Positions 28,119 through 37,133 of a stretch of 64,000 nt of DNA are shown piece by piece. Every line of letters begins with the position of its first letter. The first letter of the stretch is position 1. The DNA comes from AP-15 sp963788085 (GTDB lineage Bacteria > Pseudomonadota > Alphaproteobacteria > ATCC43930 > CGMCC-115725). Both the position numbers and the translations under genes were made by a program. A model generated the notes under the pieces. The model was not told where the DNA came from. It was given only the letters and a program-made list of their open reading frames with translations, and did no database searches. The stretch covers positions 77,260 to 141,259 of the forward strand of contig CAWBFS010000004.1 of assembly GCA_963788085.1 (NCBI GenBank), read 5' to 3'.

Positions 28119-29328
28119 TGATGTCGATATAGCGGTGGGTCAGGTCGCAGGTCCACACCGTCGCCTTGCCGCGGCCGATGCCGATATCGACGCTGATCGT
28201 GATCTCGCGGCATTTCATGTATTCGGCGACCGGGGCCTCGTCATAATTGGGCACCGGACCGCCATCAGCTGCGATCTGGATGCCGCCGATCGAGATCGAC
28301 AATCGGTTTTGATCCACCTTCTCTCCAGCCCTGCCGACCGCCATGACGATACGGCCCCAGTTGGGATCGCCTGCGGAAAGAGCCGTCTTGACCAACGGCG
28401 AGTTGCCGATAGTGAGCCCGATGCGGCGCGCCGCCCGCGCCGTCGCGGCCCCCGTCACCTCGATCGTGACGAATTTCCCCGCGCCCTCGCCGTCGCGCAC
28501 GATCTGCTGGGCGAGGTCGATCATCACCGCGTCGAGCGCCCGGCGAAAATCGCCGAGCCGCCGATCGGCGGGGCTCACCACAGGGCGATGCGGCGCCTGC
28601 TGGGTCGCACAAAGCAGCACCGTGTCGCTGGTCGAGGTGTCGCCGTCCACCGTGATCGAGTTGAACGAGCGGTCCGCCGAAGCGGCGAGCAGCGGCTGCA
28701 GTACCGCGGGGGGCAACGCCGCGTCGGTGAAGACATAGGCGAGCATCGTCGCCATGTCGGGCGCTATCATGCCGGAGCCCTTGGCGAAGCCGTTGAGGCG
28801 AACCTCGACGCCATCGATTGTGGCGGCCGCAGTGGCTCCTTTGGGAAAAGTGTCGGTGGTCATGATGGCGCGTGCCGCGGGTTCCCAACTCTCAGCCGAA
28901 AGCAACGGCATGACTTGTGGCAACGCCGCGATGATTTTTTCCGCGGGCGGCGGTTCGCCTATCACGCCGGTCGACGAGATGAACACCTCCTTGGGATCGC
29001 AGCCCAACAGTCGCGCCGTCGCCGCTGCCGTGGTCTCGACAACTTCCTTGCCGGCACGGCCGGTGAAAGTATTGGAATTGCCGGAATTGACGACGATGCC
29101 GCGCACCTTGCCGCCTGGCAAGCAGTCGCGGCACCAGACCACCGGCGCGCCGGCGGTCAGCGAGCGCGTGAAAACGCCGGCGATCGTGCTGTCCGGCGCC
29201 AGCTCCGCCAGCATCAAGTCGTCACGCCCGGTGTAGCGGATCCCGCAGGCGAACGCGGCGAGGCGCACGCCGGGGATCGGCTCCATCCTGGGAAACCCTT
29301 CCGGGGCAAGGGGGGAGACACCCGTCAT
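28099..29328 (-). CDS. argJ: Bifunctional ornithine acetyltransferase / N-acetylglutamate synthase
   Basis: The 409-residue protein shows GIVVNSGNSNTFTGRAG near residue 77 and GSGMIAPDMATMLAYVFTDA near 195, where the threonine of MATML is the self-cleavage site and nucleophile that yields alpha and beta chains. FNSITVDGDTSTSDT follows. It recycles acetyl groups from N-acetylornithine to glutamate in arginine synthesis. A downstream in-frame ATG (MEPIPGVRLAA) is an alternative start. It sits directly upstream of mutT. Confidence 0.93.
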   Translation of the reverse strand: MTGVSPLAPEGFPRMEPIPGVRLAAFACGIRYTGRDDLMLAELAPDSTIAGVFTRSLTAGAPVVWCRDCLPGGKVRGIVVNSGNSNTFTGRAGKEVVETTAAATARLLGCDPKEVFISSTGVIGEPPPAEKIIAALPQVMPLLSAESWEPAARAIMTTDTFPKGATAAATIDGVEVRLNGFAKGSGMIAPDMATMLAYVFTDAALPPAVLQPLLAASADRSFNSITVDGDTSTSDTVLLCATQQAPHRPVVSPADRRLGDFRRALDAVMIDLAQQIVRDGEGAGKFVTIEVTGAATARAARRIGLTIGNSPLVKTALSAGDPNWGRIVMAVGRAGEKVDQNRLSISIGGIQIAADGGPVPNYDEAPVAEYMKCREITISVDIGIGRGKATVWTCDLTHRYIDINASYRS

Positions 29329-29377
29329 CCGAGTGCAGCGCAGAATTGGTTGTCCCCGGCGGCAGCCGAAGACCCTC

Positions 29378-29402
29378 TCCGCCCTTCAGGGGGGGAGAGG
29401 AT
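29378..29402. repeat. CTCTCCGCCC palindrome
   Basis: CTCTCCGCCC pairs with GGGGGGAGAG in the short gap between argJ and the MetE-like gene. It belongs to the same dispersed family as 18530-18650. Confidence 0.5.
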
Positions 29403-29420
29403 AACACTTAGGGTGTGTTG

Positions 29421-30572
29421 TCACGCCCGGCCCCACAGCCGCTTCGAGGCGATTGCGGCGCCTTCGGCCATGGCGCGCAGTTTCTTGAACGAGATGTCGG
29501 GGTCGAGCTTGCCGTAGCCGGCGAAGGTGCCGAAGCCGCAATCGCTGCCGGCGATCACCCGCTCACGGCCCACAATGTCGGCGAAGCGGCAGATGCGCTC
29601 GGCAACCAGTTCGGGGTGCTCGACATAATTGGTCGAAGTGTCGAGCACACCCGGCACGAGGATCTTGTCGTCGGGTAACTTCGTCTCTTGCCAAACGGTC
29701 CATTCGTGCGCGTGCCGCGGATTGGCGGCTTCGACGACCAGCGCCATCGGCTTCGCCCCGATCAGGATCGGCGCGACTTTCGCAAACGGGATGTCGTGGT
29801 CGTGCGGCCCCTCGTAATTACCCCAGCAGATATGGATGCGTGCCCGGTCCGCCGGCACATTGCGCAAGGCGTGGTTCAGTACCTCGACGTGGAATGCCGC
29901 GCGTTTGAGGAAATCCGCTTCGCTCAAATCCTGGAACGACGTGTGATGCGCCATCGCCAGATCGGGGCAGTCGAGCTGCAATACAAATCCTGCGCCGACG
30001 ATGGCCTCGTATTCCTCCTGCATGGCCGCGGCTATGGCTTCGACATAAGCCTCGTGCGTCGGGTAATGGCGGTTGGTCTGAAACACGGGCACGAGACCCG
30101 GAGAGGCGGCGGTCATGAACCCCTCGGTGACCGAGACTTGCGCAAGTGCCGCGCGCAGATTGGCGAGGTCCTGAGCGAGCGGCTCACGGTCGCGCACCGC
30201 GACCGGCCCGACGCACACGGCGCGTCTTGCGACATTCGCGCCGGTCATCCGCTCGTAGGCGGCGACGAAGTTCGGGTGCTCCCTGGTATCCAGGCGCGGC
30301 TTTGCGGGCTCATGCCCGGAGAACCCCGACAGGCGGTCCGCGACATAGGTCGAATAACCCGGCTTCGACATCTCGCCGTCATTGACGATGTCGACGCCGG
30401 CCTCCGCCTGGCGGCGAACGATGTCGACGACCGCCTGCCGGGTCAGGCGTTCGAGCTCGGCCTTGTCGTATGGCTCGCCCTGGTCCTTGCGCACCAGGAG
30501 CTGGCGCAGCTCGGGGGGCCGCGGCAGGCTCCCGACATGGGTCGTCAGAATGCGGTCTTCGCTTGTTTTCAT
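29421..30572 (-). CDS. Cobalamin-independent methionine synthase (MetE) C-domain-like protein
   Basis: The 383-residue protein begins TTHVGSLPRPPELRQL and contains GVDIVNDGEMSKPGY, LQLDCPDLAMA, HICWGNYEGPHDHDIP and GSDCGFGTFAGYG, the zinc and substrate-binding landmarks of the MetE catalytic barrel. It lacks the N-terminal half of real MetE. Such stand-alone proteins are frequent beside catabolic clusters and may transfer or remove methyl groups from unusual substrates. It follows the flavin monooxygenase gene on the same strand by a short gap. Confidence 0.85.
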   Translation of the reverse strand: MKTSEDRILTTHVGSLPRPPELRQLLVRKDQGEPYDKAELERLTRQAVVDIVRRQAEAGVDIVNDGEMSKPGYSTYVADRLSGFSGHEPAKPRLDTREHPNFVAAYERMTGANVARRAVCVGPVAVRDREPLAQDLANLRAALAQVSVTEGFMTAASPGLVPVFQTNRHYPTHEAYVEAIAAAMQEEYEAIVGAGFVLQLDCPDLAMAHHTSFQDLSEADFLKRAAFHVEVLNHALRNVPADRARIHICWGNYEGPHDHDIPFAKVAPILIGAKPMALVVEAANPRHAHEWTVWQETKLPDDKILVPGVLDTSTNYVEHPELVAERICRFADIVGRERVIAGSDCGFGTFAGYGKLDPDISFKKLRAMAEGAAIASKRLWGRA

Positions 30573-30587
30573 CGGCGCTCCCCCTTG

Positions 30588-31758
30588 CTAGAACCGGATG
30601 TCCTGTGGTGCCAGGCCGAATTCCGAGCGGGCAAACACGAAGGCGGCGCGCTCCGGATTGTTGCCGGCATGCGCCCGCATCGCATGCACATCGCGCCACG
30701 CGCGTTGGATCGGGTTGTCGAGAAAAATGCCGCGGCCGCCGCTCGCCTCGAACAGCCAGTCGACCGCCTTGACGCTCCAATCGATCGCCTTCCCGGCGTC
30801 CCATTTGCAGCGGGCGCGCGTTGTCAGCGGGATTTCCTCGACCGCGCGGGCGAGGCGCATCATCTCCGCAAAATTGCCGAGCACACGATCACGCGCCGCG
30901 GTAATCGCGGCAGCGGCTTCCGCCAAGCGGTATTGGGTGAACGGATCCTCGGCGACGCGCGATTGGTCGCGTAGATTGATGCGCTTCAGCGACTGCTCCC
31001 GAAATGCCTCGAGCGCCCCTTGCGCCGCTCCAATGGCGGGAGCCGTAATGCCATTCGCAAAGACGAGCCCAAAGGGCAGACGGTAGAGCGGCGCACGGTT
31101 TATTGCAGTGCCGGGGTGATTTCAGGTGAAACGCATCCTGATATGAATGCGTGCGGTACTCCGGTACGAATGCGTCATCGACAACAATATCCTTACTGCC
31201 CGTGGCGCACAGGCCCATGACGTGCCAGTTGTCGTCGATCAAGTAGTCCCGCCGCGGCACCAGAAATACGCGCGCATCGGGCAGCTCGCCCTGCTCGACC
31301 GCCGGCACGATCCCGCCGAGCACGGCCCACTGGCAGAAATCGCAGCCGCTAGAGAACGACCAACGCCCACTGAGGCGAAATCCGCCATCAACCCGCTGCA
31401 CCGTCCCGGTCGGCGCCAGCGAGGTCGAGAGCTGGACGCTGGTGTCCTCGCCCCAGACGTCCTCTTGGGCCTGCGGCGGAAAAATCGCCAGGTGCCAATT
31501 GTGGACCCCGATGACCCCGAGGATCCAGGCGCTGGACCCGCATACCGCGCCGACCTCCATGACCGCCTGGTAGAATACTCCGGGATCGAGCTCGTAACCG
31601 CTATAGCGTTTCGGCTGTAACGCGCGAAAAAGCCCCGCCTCCTGGAAATCCGCAAAGGTCTCGTCGGGCAGCCGCCGCAACTGCTCGGCATGCGCGGTGC
31701 GTTCGCGCAGTGCCGGCAGCAATGCGCGAGCGCGCCCCAGATACTCTTCGGGCGTCAC
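30588..31758 (-). CDS. Acyl-CoA-dehydrogenase-fold flavin monooxygenase (HsaA-like), frameshifted
   Basis: From MTPEEYLGRARALLPALRE the protein follows the acyl-CoA dehydrogenase fold of two-component flavin monooxygenases (HsaA, HpaH-like): CGSSAWILGVIGVHNWHLA, LSGRWSFSSGCDFC and VDDAFVPEYRT. An extra C near 31107 breaks the frame; corrected, it continues via TAINRAPLYRLPFG to the helical domain and ends with GLAPQDIRF at 30588. It would hydroxylate a phenolic ring with reduced flavin from a separate reductase, which I do not see here. The ring-cleavage gene at 31765 is immediately upstream. Confidence 0.8.
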
Positions 31759-31764
31759 TAAGGG

Positions 31765-32985
31765 CTAACCCAACGGCCCTTGGAACACCTGGTCGACGTA
31801 GGTATCGGAGAGCGGTTCCAGTGCTTCCGGCCATTGCCCGTTGACGCGGCGCCGTTCGGAGGCCGGGCGGACACGGCCATCCCAGCCGATCTGCTCCATG
31901 TAGTAATAGAGCTGGATGCAGTGGCCGTCCGGATCGAGCGCGAAGGCCGAATAGTCGATGCCTGGATAGAGCTCGGGCGGGATCGAGTCGATGAAGGTGA
32001 CCCCGTGCTCCTTCAAAAAGGCGACTGCCTTGCGCAGTTGCGCGTAGCTCGCGACCTCCACCCCGAACGACATGCAGGTCGTGTGCTCGCCGAGGCCCAG
32101 TGTGCGCCGCAATTCTTTCGGGAAGAGCCCGACGCTGTGGTGCTCGGCGCCGCAACGCAGGAAAACGCAGCGGCCGCCGTGGTAGACCGCCTCCTCGCTG
32201 CGCACGAAGCCGAGCCGCTCGGTATAGAAATTCTCGGCACGGTCGACGTCTTCGACAAACAGGCTGACCGGGCCGATCTTCGTGATCTTGAACGGGCGCG
32301 GCAGCAGCACGCCCTCGACATCATAGGTCCCGGTTTGGGGCGGCTGTGGGCGGTGGCCGGAGAATATGTCGATGCCCTTCGCGTGCGCCTCGGCCACCTC
32401 GGCCGCTTCCGACATCTGCGGTAGTGACGGCTTCTCGTTGAAACCGCGGTAATACATGTCGCGCGGCTTGCTCAGCCCGTTCCAGCCGACCTGCTCGATG
32501 CCGTAGTAGAATTCATTGGTGTGGCCGTCAGGGTCGTAGACATAGACATGCCAGTTGCTGCCCGGCATGTCGCGGCCGACGCGCTGGATGCGGACCTGCT
32601 GCTCCTCGAAATAGCTGTGCGCGTCGACGATTTCCTTGAGGCTGCCGCATTGCCAGGTGATCTGGTTGATCGTGACCTCGGGCGCGAATTTGCGGTCGGC
32701 GCGGTGATCCATGACCCGCTTCGGGAACAGCACAAACGCGTGGTGGTCGGTCCCATAGCGCATGAAATAGCCGCGCGGGTCGCCGAGATCGGCATCCTTC
32801 GGGAACCATGGCGCGCGCGAGAAATCGAGCGTGTCGGAGGCGGTAAAACCGAGCAGGTCGCCATAGAACTCGCGGCCCTCCGGCAATTTCTCGACATTGA
32901 ACCCGAAATGGCCGAGACGGCGGATTTTGAACGGCCGCTGCAGATAAATCCCGCCGACATTGTAGCGCTGCGTTGTGGCTGACAT
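31765..32985 (-). CDS. Two-domain VOC (type I extradiol) ring-cleavage dioxygenase-like protein
   Basis: Two glyoxalase/VOC modules are present, the first from about residue 22 (RLGHFGFNVEKLPEGREFYG, with DPDGHTNEFYYG) and the second from about 235 (KIGPVSLFVEDVDRAENFY, with DPDGHCIQLYYY). The His, His, Glu metal triad of type I extradiol enzymes can be placed in the C-terminal module only in part: the final ligand position reads Q in IQLYYY, while the first module has the E in TNEFYYG. It would open a catechol made by the adjacent flavin monooxygenase. Intergenic distance to that gene is 6 bases. Confidence 0.8.
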   Translation of the reverse strand: MSATTQRYNVGGIYLQRPFKIRRLGHFGFNVEKLPEGREFYGDLLGFTASDTLDFSRAPWFPKDADLGDPRGYFMRYGTDHHAFVLFPKRVMDHRADRKFAPEVTINQITWQCGSLKEIVDAHSYFEEQQVRIQRVGRDMPGSNWHVYVYDPDGHTNEFYYGIEQVGWNGLSKPRDMYYRGFNEKPSLPQMSEAAEVAEAHAKGIDIFSGHRPQPPQTGTYDVEGVLLPRPFKITKIGPVSLFVEDVDRAENFYTERLGFVRSEEAVYHGGRCVFLRCGAEHHSVGLFPKELRRTLGLGEHTTCMSFGVEVASYAQLRKAVAFLKEHGVTFIDSIPPELYPGIDYSAFALDPDGHCIQLYYYMEQIGWDGRVRPASERRRVNGQWPEALEPLSDTYVDQVFQGPLG

Positions 32986-33018
32986 TTGCTGGTTCCCTCC
33001 TCTCGATCCCGCGTGCCG

Positions 33019-33492
33019 CTAGCCGGGCGGCTCGGCTTGCAGCTGGATGTAGTTTTCGCGCCCGATTTTGCCGATCAGCTCCAGTTGCGTCTCGAGGAAA
33101 TCGACGTGCTCTTCCTCGCCCTTCAGGATTTCGCTGAACAGGTCGCGAGTGACGAAGTCGCGGACGCCTTCGCAATACGGGATCGCCTCGCGCAGTTGCG
33201 GCATCGCCAACTGCTCGAGCCGCAGATCGCATTCCAGGACCTCGGGCACACTGGTGCCGATCAGCAGTTTGTCAAACTCCAACCGCGGTTCGCCGCCCAG
33301 GAACAGGAGGCGCTTGATCAGCAAGTCCGCGTGCTTCATCTCGTCGATCAACTCCTCGTATTCATGAGCCCCGAGCTTGACGGCACCCCAATGATCCAGC
33401 ATCCGGGCATGGAGGAAGTATTGATTGACGGCGGTCATCTCGTTCCTCAGCACGGCGTTGAGGTGCTGAATGACAGTCGCATCGCCTTGCAT
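33019..33492 (-). CDS. bfr: Bacterioferritin
   Basis: ATG 33492 gives MQGDATVIQHLNAVLRNEMT, aligning with the family start, and follows AGGAGG. The four-helix bundle shows LRNEMTAVNQYFLHARM (ferroxidase Glu), LIDEMKHADLLIKRLLFLGG (Glu, heme Met and His) and EEEHVDFLETQ (Glu and His). It stores iron as a mineral in a 24-mer with heme at dimer interfaces. At 157 residues it is full length. It is divergent from the CoA-transferase-like gene. Confidence 0.93.
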   Translation of the reverse strand: MQGDATVIQHLNAVLRNEMTAVNQYFLHARMLDHWGAVKLGAHEYEELIDEMKHADLLIKRLLFLGGEPRLEFDKLLIGTSVPEVLECDLRLEQLAMPQLREAIPYCEGVRDFVTRDLFSEILKGEEEHVDFLETQLELIGKIGRENYIQLQAEPPG

Positions 33493-33632
33493 GATGACCT
33501 CCTTAATCCGCCGACGGATGCAACTCCGGCCGTACCCCGATGTCAACCGCCTCGCCGAGCCGGTGGAACCCGATTTGGCATCGGTGTAGGGTCGCTAACA
33601 TTCGAGGATGCTCGAGGCGAAGGAGGACCCAT

Positions 33633-34842
33633 AATGAGCCAGGCTCTAGAGGGCATTCGCGTGATCGACTTCACGCACGACCAGGCGGGCCCCTCTTGCA
33701 CCCAGATGCTGGCCTGGCTCGGCGCCGATGTGATCAAGATCGAGCGCCCGCCGCACGGTGACCGGGCGCGCCGGTTGTGGAACATGGACAACCCGGACCT
33801 CGACAGCTTCTTCTTCCTGCTGCTCAACAGCAACAAACGCAGCACCGTGGTCAATCTGCGGACCGAAGAGGGCAAGGAGATTGCCCGCCGCCTGATCAAA
33901 AAGGCCGATATCGTCGCGGAAAACCTCGGCCCGGGCGTTATGGAGCGGCTGGGCCTCGGCTGGGAGGCGGTCAAAGAGCTCAATCCTCGGGCGATCTACG
34001 CTTCGGTCAAGGGGTTCGGCTCCTACGGCCCGTATAGCGGTTTCAAATGCTTCGAGCCGGTGGCGCAGGCGACCTCCGGCGCGATGAGCGTCACCGGCGA
34101 GGCGGGCGGCCCGCCGATGGTCAACGGCGCCAATATCGGCAATTCCGGCACCGGAATGCATCTGACGATCGCGATTCTCGCGGCATTGGTTCAGCGCGAA
34201 CGCACCGGCCGCGGCCAGCTCGTCGAGGTGGCGATGCAGGAGGCGGTGCTGAACCTGACCCGGGTCAAATACACGCAGACCTTCGCGACCGGCAAACCGC
34301 TCGAGCGCAGCGGCAACCGCTCGGCGACCGGCGGCTGGTCCGATCTGTTGCGCTGCGCCGGCAGCGGCTCGAACGATTACGTCTACATGATCATCCCGCC
34401 GGACAATCCGGAGATGTTCGAGGCGATGACCGAGGTGATCGGGCGGCCGGATCTGCGCACCGACGACCGTTTTGCGACGCCGCCGGCGCGCGCCCGCAAT
34501 GGCGCGGCATTGACCGCCGAGATCGAAAGCTGGACGGCGCGGCGCGAGAAGCGCGAGGTCATGAAAGCCTTCGCCGGGCGCGGCATCGTCTGCGGCGCGG
34601 TGCTCGACACTGCCGAGGTGCTCGCCGACCCGCATCTGCGCGAGCGCGAGACGATCTTCGATCTCGACCACCCGACGCGCGGCCGCTTCTCCGTGATCGG
34701 TTGCCCCGTGCGCCTCTCGGATTCGCCCGTCGCCGCCAAGCGCGCGCCGCTGAAAGGCGAGCACACGGAGGATGTATTGCGCACCCTGGGAGGCTACACG
34801 CCGGACCAAATTCATCGGCTGCGCGACAACAACGTCATCTAA
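33633..34842 (+). CDS. Class III CoA-transferase (formyl-CoA transferase-like) lacking the catalytic Asp
   Basis: From ATG 33633 the protein aligns closely with formyl-CoA:oxalate CoA-transferases (VIDFTHDQAGPSCTQMLAWL, LNSNKRSTVVNL, MQEAVLNLTRVK). The nucleophile that forms the aspartyl-CoA thioester lies in LGDSNTGMH of E. coli YfdW (D169); here the segment reads IGNSGTGMH, with N170 encoded by AAT. All flanking residues are kept. The protein may therefore be inactive, use another mechanism, or contain a sequence error. It precedes a TPP enzyme, a pairing reminiscent of frc-oxc. Confidence 0.88.
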
Positions 34843-34845
34843 GGA

Positions 34846-34986
34846 CCTCTCCCTCTCCGCACTCGGGGGCGGAGAGGGTCGGGGTGAGGTGGGGGCGCCG
34901 GGCTTCGAGCGGGTATTACCCACCTCACCCTCCCACGACTGCAGCGTGGGCCCCTCCCTCTCCCCCCTTGAAGGGCGGAGAGGGGC
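34846..34986. repeat. Array of CCCTCTCC palindromes
   Basis: Three nested inverted arms (CCCTCTCCGC/GCGGAGAGGG, CGGGGTGAGGTGGG/CCCACCTCACCC and CTCTCCCCCCTT/AAGGGCGGAGAG) fill the gap between the CoA-transferase-like and TPP-enzyme genes. Confidence 0.6.
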
Positions 34987-35007
34987 TACTCTCAGGAGGA
35001 ACTGAAA

Positions 35008-36699
35008 TTGAGTGAAGACGGATCGATGAATGGGGCCGAATGGCTGGCAAGAGCGCTGGCCGGGGCGGGCACGACGCATGTCTTCTTTGTCGAGTTTGTG
35101 CTGCGCCGCACGTTGCTGCAGTTGAAGGACCTCGGGGTGACCCCGATCCTGGCACATTCGGAAAAGGCCGCGGCTTATATGGCCGATGGCTATGCTCGGA
35201 TCGCCGGGCGGCCGGGGGTGTGCATGGCGCAGGCGGTCGGCGCCGCCAATCTGGCGTCCGGACTGCAAGACCCTTTTCTGGGGCGCAGCCCGGTGGTTGC
35301 GCTGACCGGCCGCAAGCCACCTTCTTTTCAGCATCGTAACGCGTACCAGGAAATTCCTCATGCGCCGCTCTTCGCCGCGGTGACTAAATTCTCGACCACC
35401 GTCGACCTGACCGCCGAACTGCCACGCCTGTTGCGCTACGCCTGGCGCGCCGCGTTAGCAGAGACGCCGCGGCCGACGCACCTCGATTTTTCGGGCCACC
35501 AGGGGGACGAGATCGAGCTTGGCCAGACTGCCGAACCGCCGGTCATCGACCCCGAGGAACGGCGTATCCCGGCGCATCGCCCAGTAGCCGATACCGTCGA
35601 TATCGAGCGCGCAGTCGCGGCGCTGACCGCGGGCCGCCGCATCGCGATCGTTGCCGGCGACGGCGCTGCAGCCTCGCAGGCGGGGCCTGAGGTTCTCGCA
35701 TTGGCCGAGGCGCTGCAGGCGCCGGTTGCCACGACCCTTGGCGCGCGCGGCCTCATCCCGACACGGCATCGGCTCTGCGTCGGGGTTGCCGGCAGCTATT
35801 CCGCGCCCCCGGCCAACCGCATCGTCCACAGTGCCGATCTGGTGCTGTTCATCGGCTGCGATACCGGCGACCAGGTCACCTTGAACTGGACGGTGCCACC
35901 CCGCGACGCAAAGATCGTGCAGATCGACGCCGATCCCTTGGAGATCGGGCGCAGCTACCCGAACACGACGGGTGTTGTCGGCGACCCTAAGGCGACCCTG
36001 GCCTGTCTGAACGAAGTGATCGGGAAACCGACGCGCGATTCCGGTTTCGCCGAAGAGGCGGCGCGCATCGTCGCCGACTGGCGCGCCACGATGACCCCGC
36101 TCGTCGAAAACGACAATGCGCCGATCCGCGTCGAGCGGTTATGCGCCGAAATCACCCGGGCATTGCCCTCCGATGCAGTCCTGGTCGCGGATACCGGGTA
36201 TTCCGGGATTTGGACCGGCACGATGATCGAGCTGAATGGCGTCGGGCAAACCTACCTGCGGGCGGCGGGGTCGCTCGGCTGGTCGTTTCCGGCCTCGCTC
36301 GGCGCCAAATGCGCGGCCGGGGCTCGGAAGGTCCTGTGCTTCACCGGCGATGGCGGGTTCTACTACCATCTCGCCGAACTCGAGTCGGCGCGCCGTTGCG
36401 GCATCGCCGTGGCCGTCGTCGTCAACAACAATTCCGGGTTCGGCCAAAACCTGACGGGGGTGCGCCGCGTCGCCGGGAACCGGCCGGGCCGGGGAGAGGA
36501 GCTGATCCGCTTCGGACCGACCGATTTCACCGCTGTGGCGAGGAGCTTTGGCGTCCGCGGCATTCGGGTGGAGCACCCGGGCGAGATCGCCCCCGCCCTC
36601 ACCGAGGCAATGGGTGCCGGTGAAACTGTCGTGGTCGATGTCGTGACCGATCTGGAACCGCGCGCGCCCGAGCCTTGGGCGCCCGGAAGGAACGCGTAA
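35008..36699 (+). CDS. Thiamine pyrophosphate-dependent enzyme (acetolactate synthase superfamily)
   Basis: The 563-residue protein has the three-domain layout of the family. The N-terminal Pyr domain carries AHSEKAAAYMADGYAR, whose glutamate activates TPP, and the C-terminal PP domain carries GDGGFYYHLAEL...NNN, the Mg-TPP motif. Acetolactate synthase, oxalyl-CoA decarboxylase and glyoxylate carboligase share this fold; I cannot choose among them. The adjacent formyl-CoA-transferase-like gene makes an oxalate-type pairing possible, but diagnostic oxalyl-CoA residues were not confirmed. GGAGGA precedes the start. Confidence 0.85.
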   Translation: MSEDGSMNGAEWLARALAGAGTTHVFFVEFVLRRTLLQLKDLGVTPILAHSEKAAAYMADGYARIAGRPGVCMAQAVGAANLASGLQDPFLGRSPVVALTGRKPPSFQHRNAYQEIPHAPLFAAVTKFSTTVDLTAELPRLLRYAWRAALAETPRPTHLDFSGHQGDEIELGQTAEPPVIDPEERRIPAHRPVADTVDIERAVAALTAGRRIAIVAGDGAAASQAGPEVLALAEALQAPVATTLGARGLIPTRHRLCVGVAGSYSAPPANRIVHSADLVLFIGCDTGDQVTLNWTVPPRDAKIVQIDADPLEIGRSYPNTTGVVGDPKATLACLNEVIGKPTRDSGFAEEAARIVADWRATMTPLVENDNAPIRVERLCAEITRALPSDAVLVADTGYSGIWTGTMIELNGVGQTYLRAAGSLGWSFPASLGAKCAAGARKVLCFTGDGGFYYHLAELESARRCGIAVAVVVNNNSGFGQNLTGVRRVAGNRPGRGEELIRFGPTDFTAVARSFGVRGIRVEHPGEIAPALTEAMGAGETVVVDVVTDLEPRAPEPWAPGRNA

Positions 36700-36711
36700 G
36701 TGGAGAGCCGT

Positions 36712-37074
36712 ATGCCGACGCGTTTGGTCATCGGGCTGTTCCATTCGAGCGGGATCGCCGAGGACGCCGTCCACCGGCTGATCACCGAAGGGGTGGCGTC
36801 GCGCGATATTGCGCATCGGATACTGAAGGAGGTCGGCCCTATTCCTCCTGTCCTACAGCCCGAGCTCGCGGCATTGGAGGTCGATCCATTGGTGATCGGC
36901 AATGCCCGCGAGAGCTTTGCGCGGTTCATCCGCAACGGCGAGACGGTAGTATTCGTGCGCGCGCTCAACGACGAGCAGGTCGAGTTCGCCACCGATGTCC
37001 TGAAGCTGTATTTGCCGATCACGATCGAGGTCGTGCCTCTTGCGGAAGGGCCGGAAGCGCCTCCGGCGCGATAG
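36712..37074 (+). CDS. Hypothetical 120-residue protein, stress-protein 17M-like N-terminus
   Basis: ATG 36712 follows GGAGAG at good distance, 12 bases after the TPP enzyme stop. MPTRLVIGLFHSSGIAEDAV resembles the start of the 'general stress protein 17M' type domain, in which a flexible ferredoxin-like fold is followed by a Pro-rich end. No catalytic motif is visible. It is probably the last gene of the CoA-transferase/TPP operon. Family assignment is tentative. Confidence 0.6.
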   Translation: MPTRLVIGLFHSSGIAEDAVHRLITEGVASRDIAHRILKEVGPIPPVLQPELAALEVDPLVIGNARESFARFIRNGETVVFVRALNDEQVEFATDVLKLYLPITIEVVPLAEGPEAPPAR

Positions 37075-37133
37075 CGCGCTGACGGTCACTGCCTCTTTAG
37101 GGTTGGGCTGACGGATTGCTAACCCCGGACGCT

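Noticed and set aside
28135..29517. A 460-codon plus-strand open frame
   Set aside because: Antisense to argJ, Arg/Asp/His-rich composition.
32986..33632. An N-terminal extension of the CoA-transferase frame
   Set aside because: The frame is open far upstream but overlaps bacterioferritin in antisense; the family start and the preceding GGAGG support ATG 33633.
35008..36699. Firm naming of the TPP enzyme as oxalyl-CoA decarboxylase
   Set aside because: Neighbourhood is suggestive but I could not confirm diagnostic residues, so only the superfamily is given.
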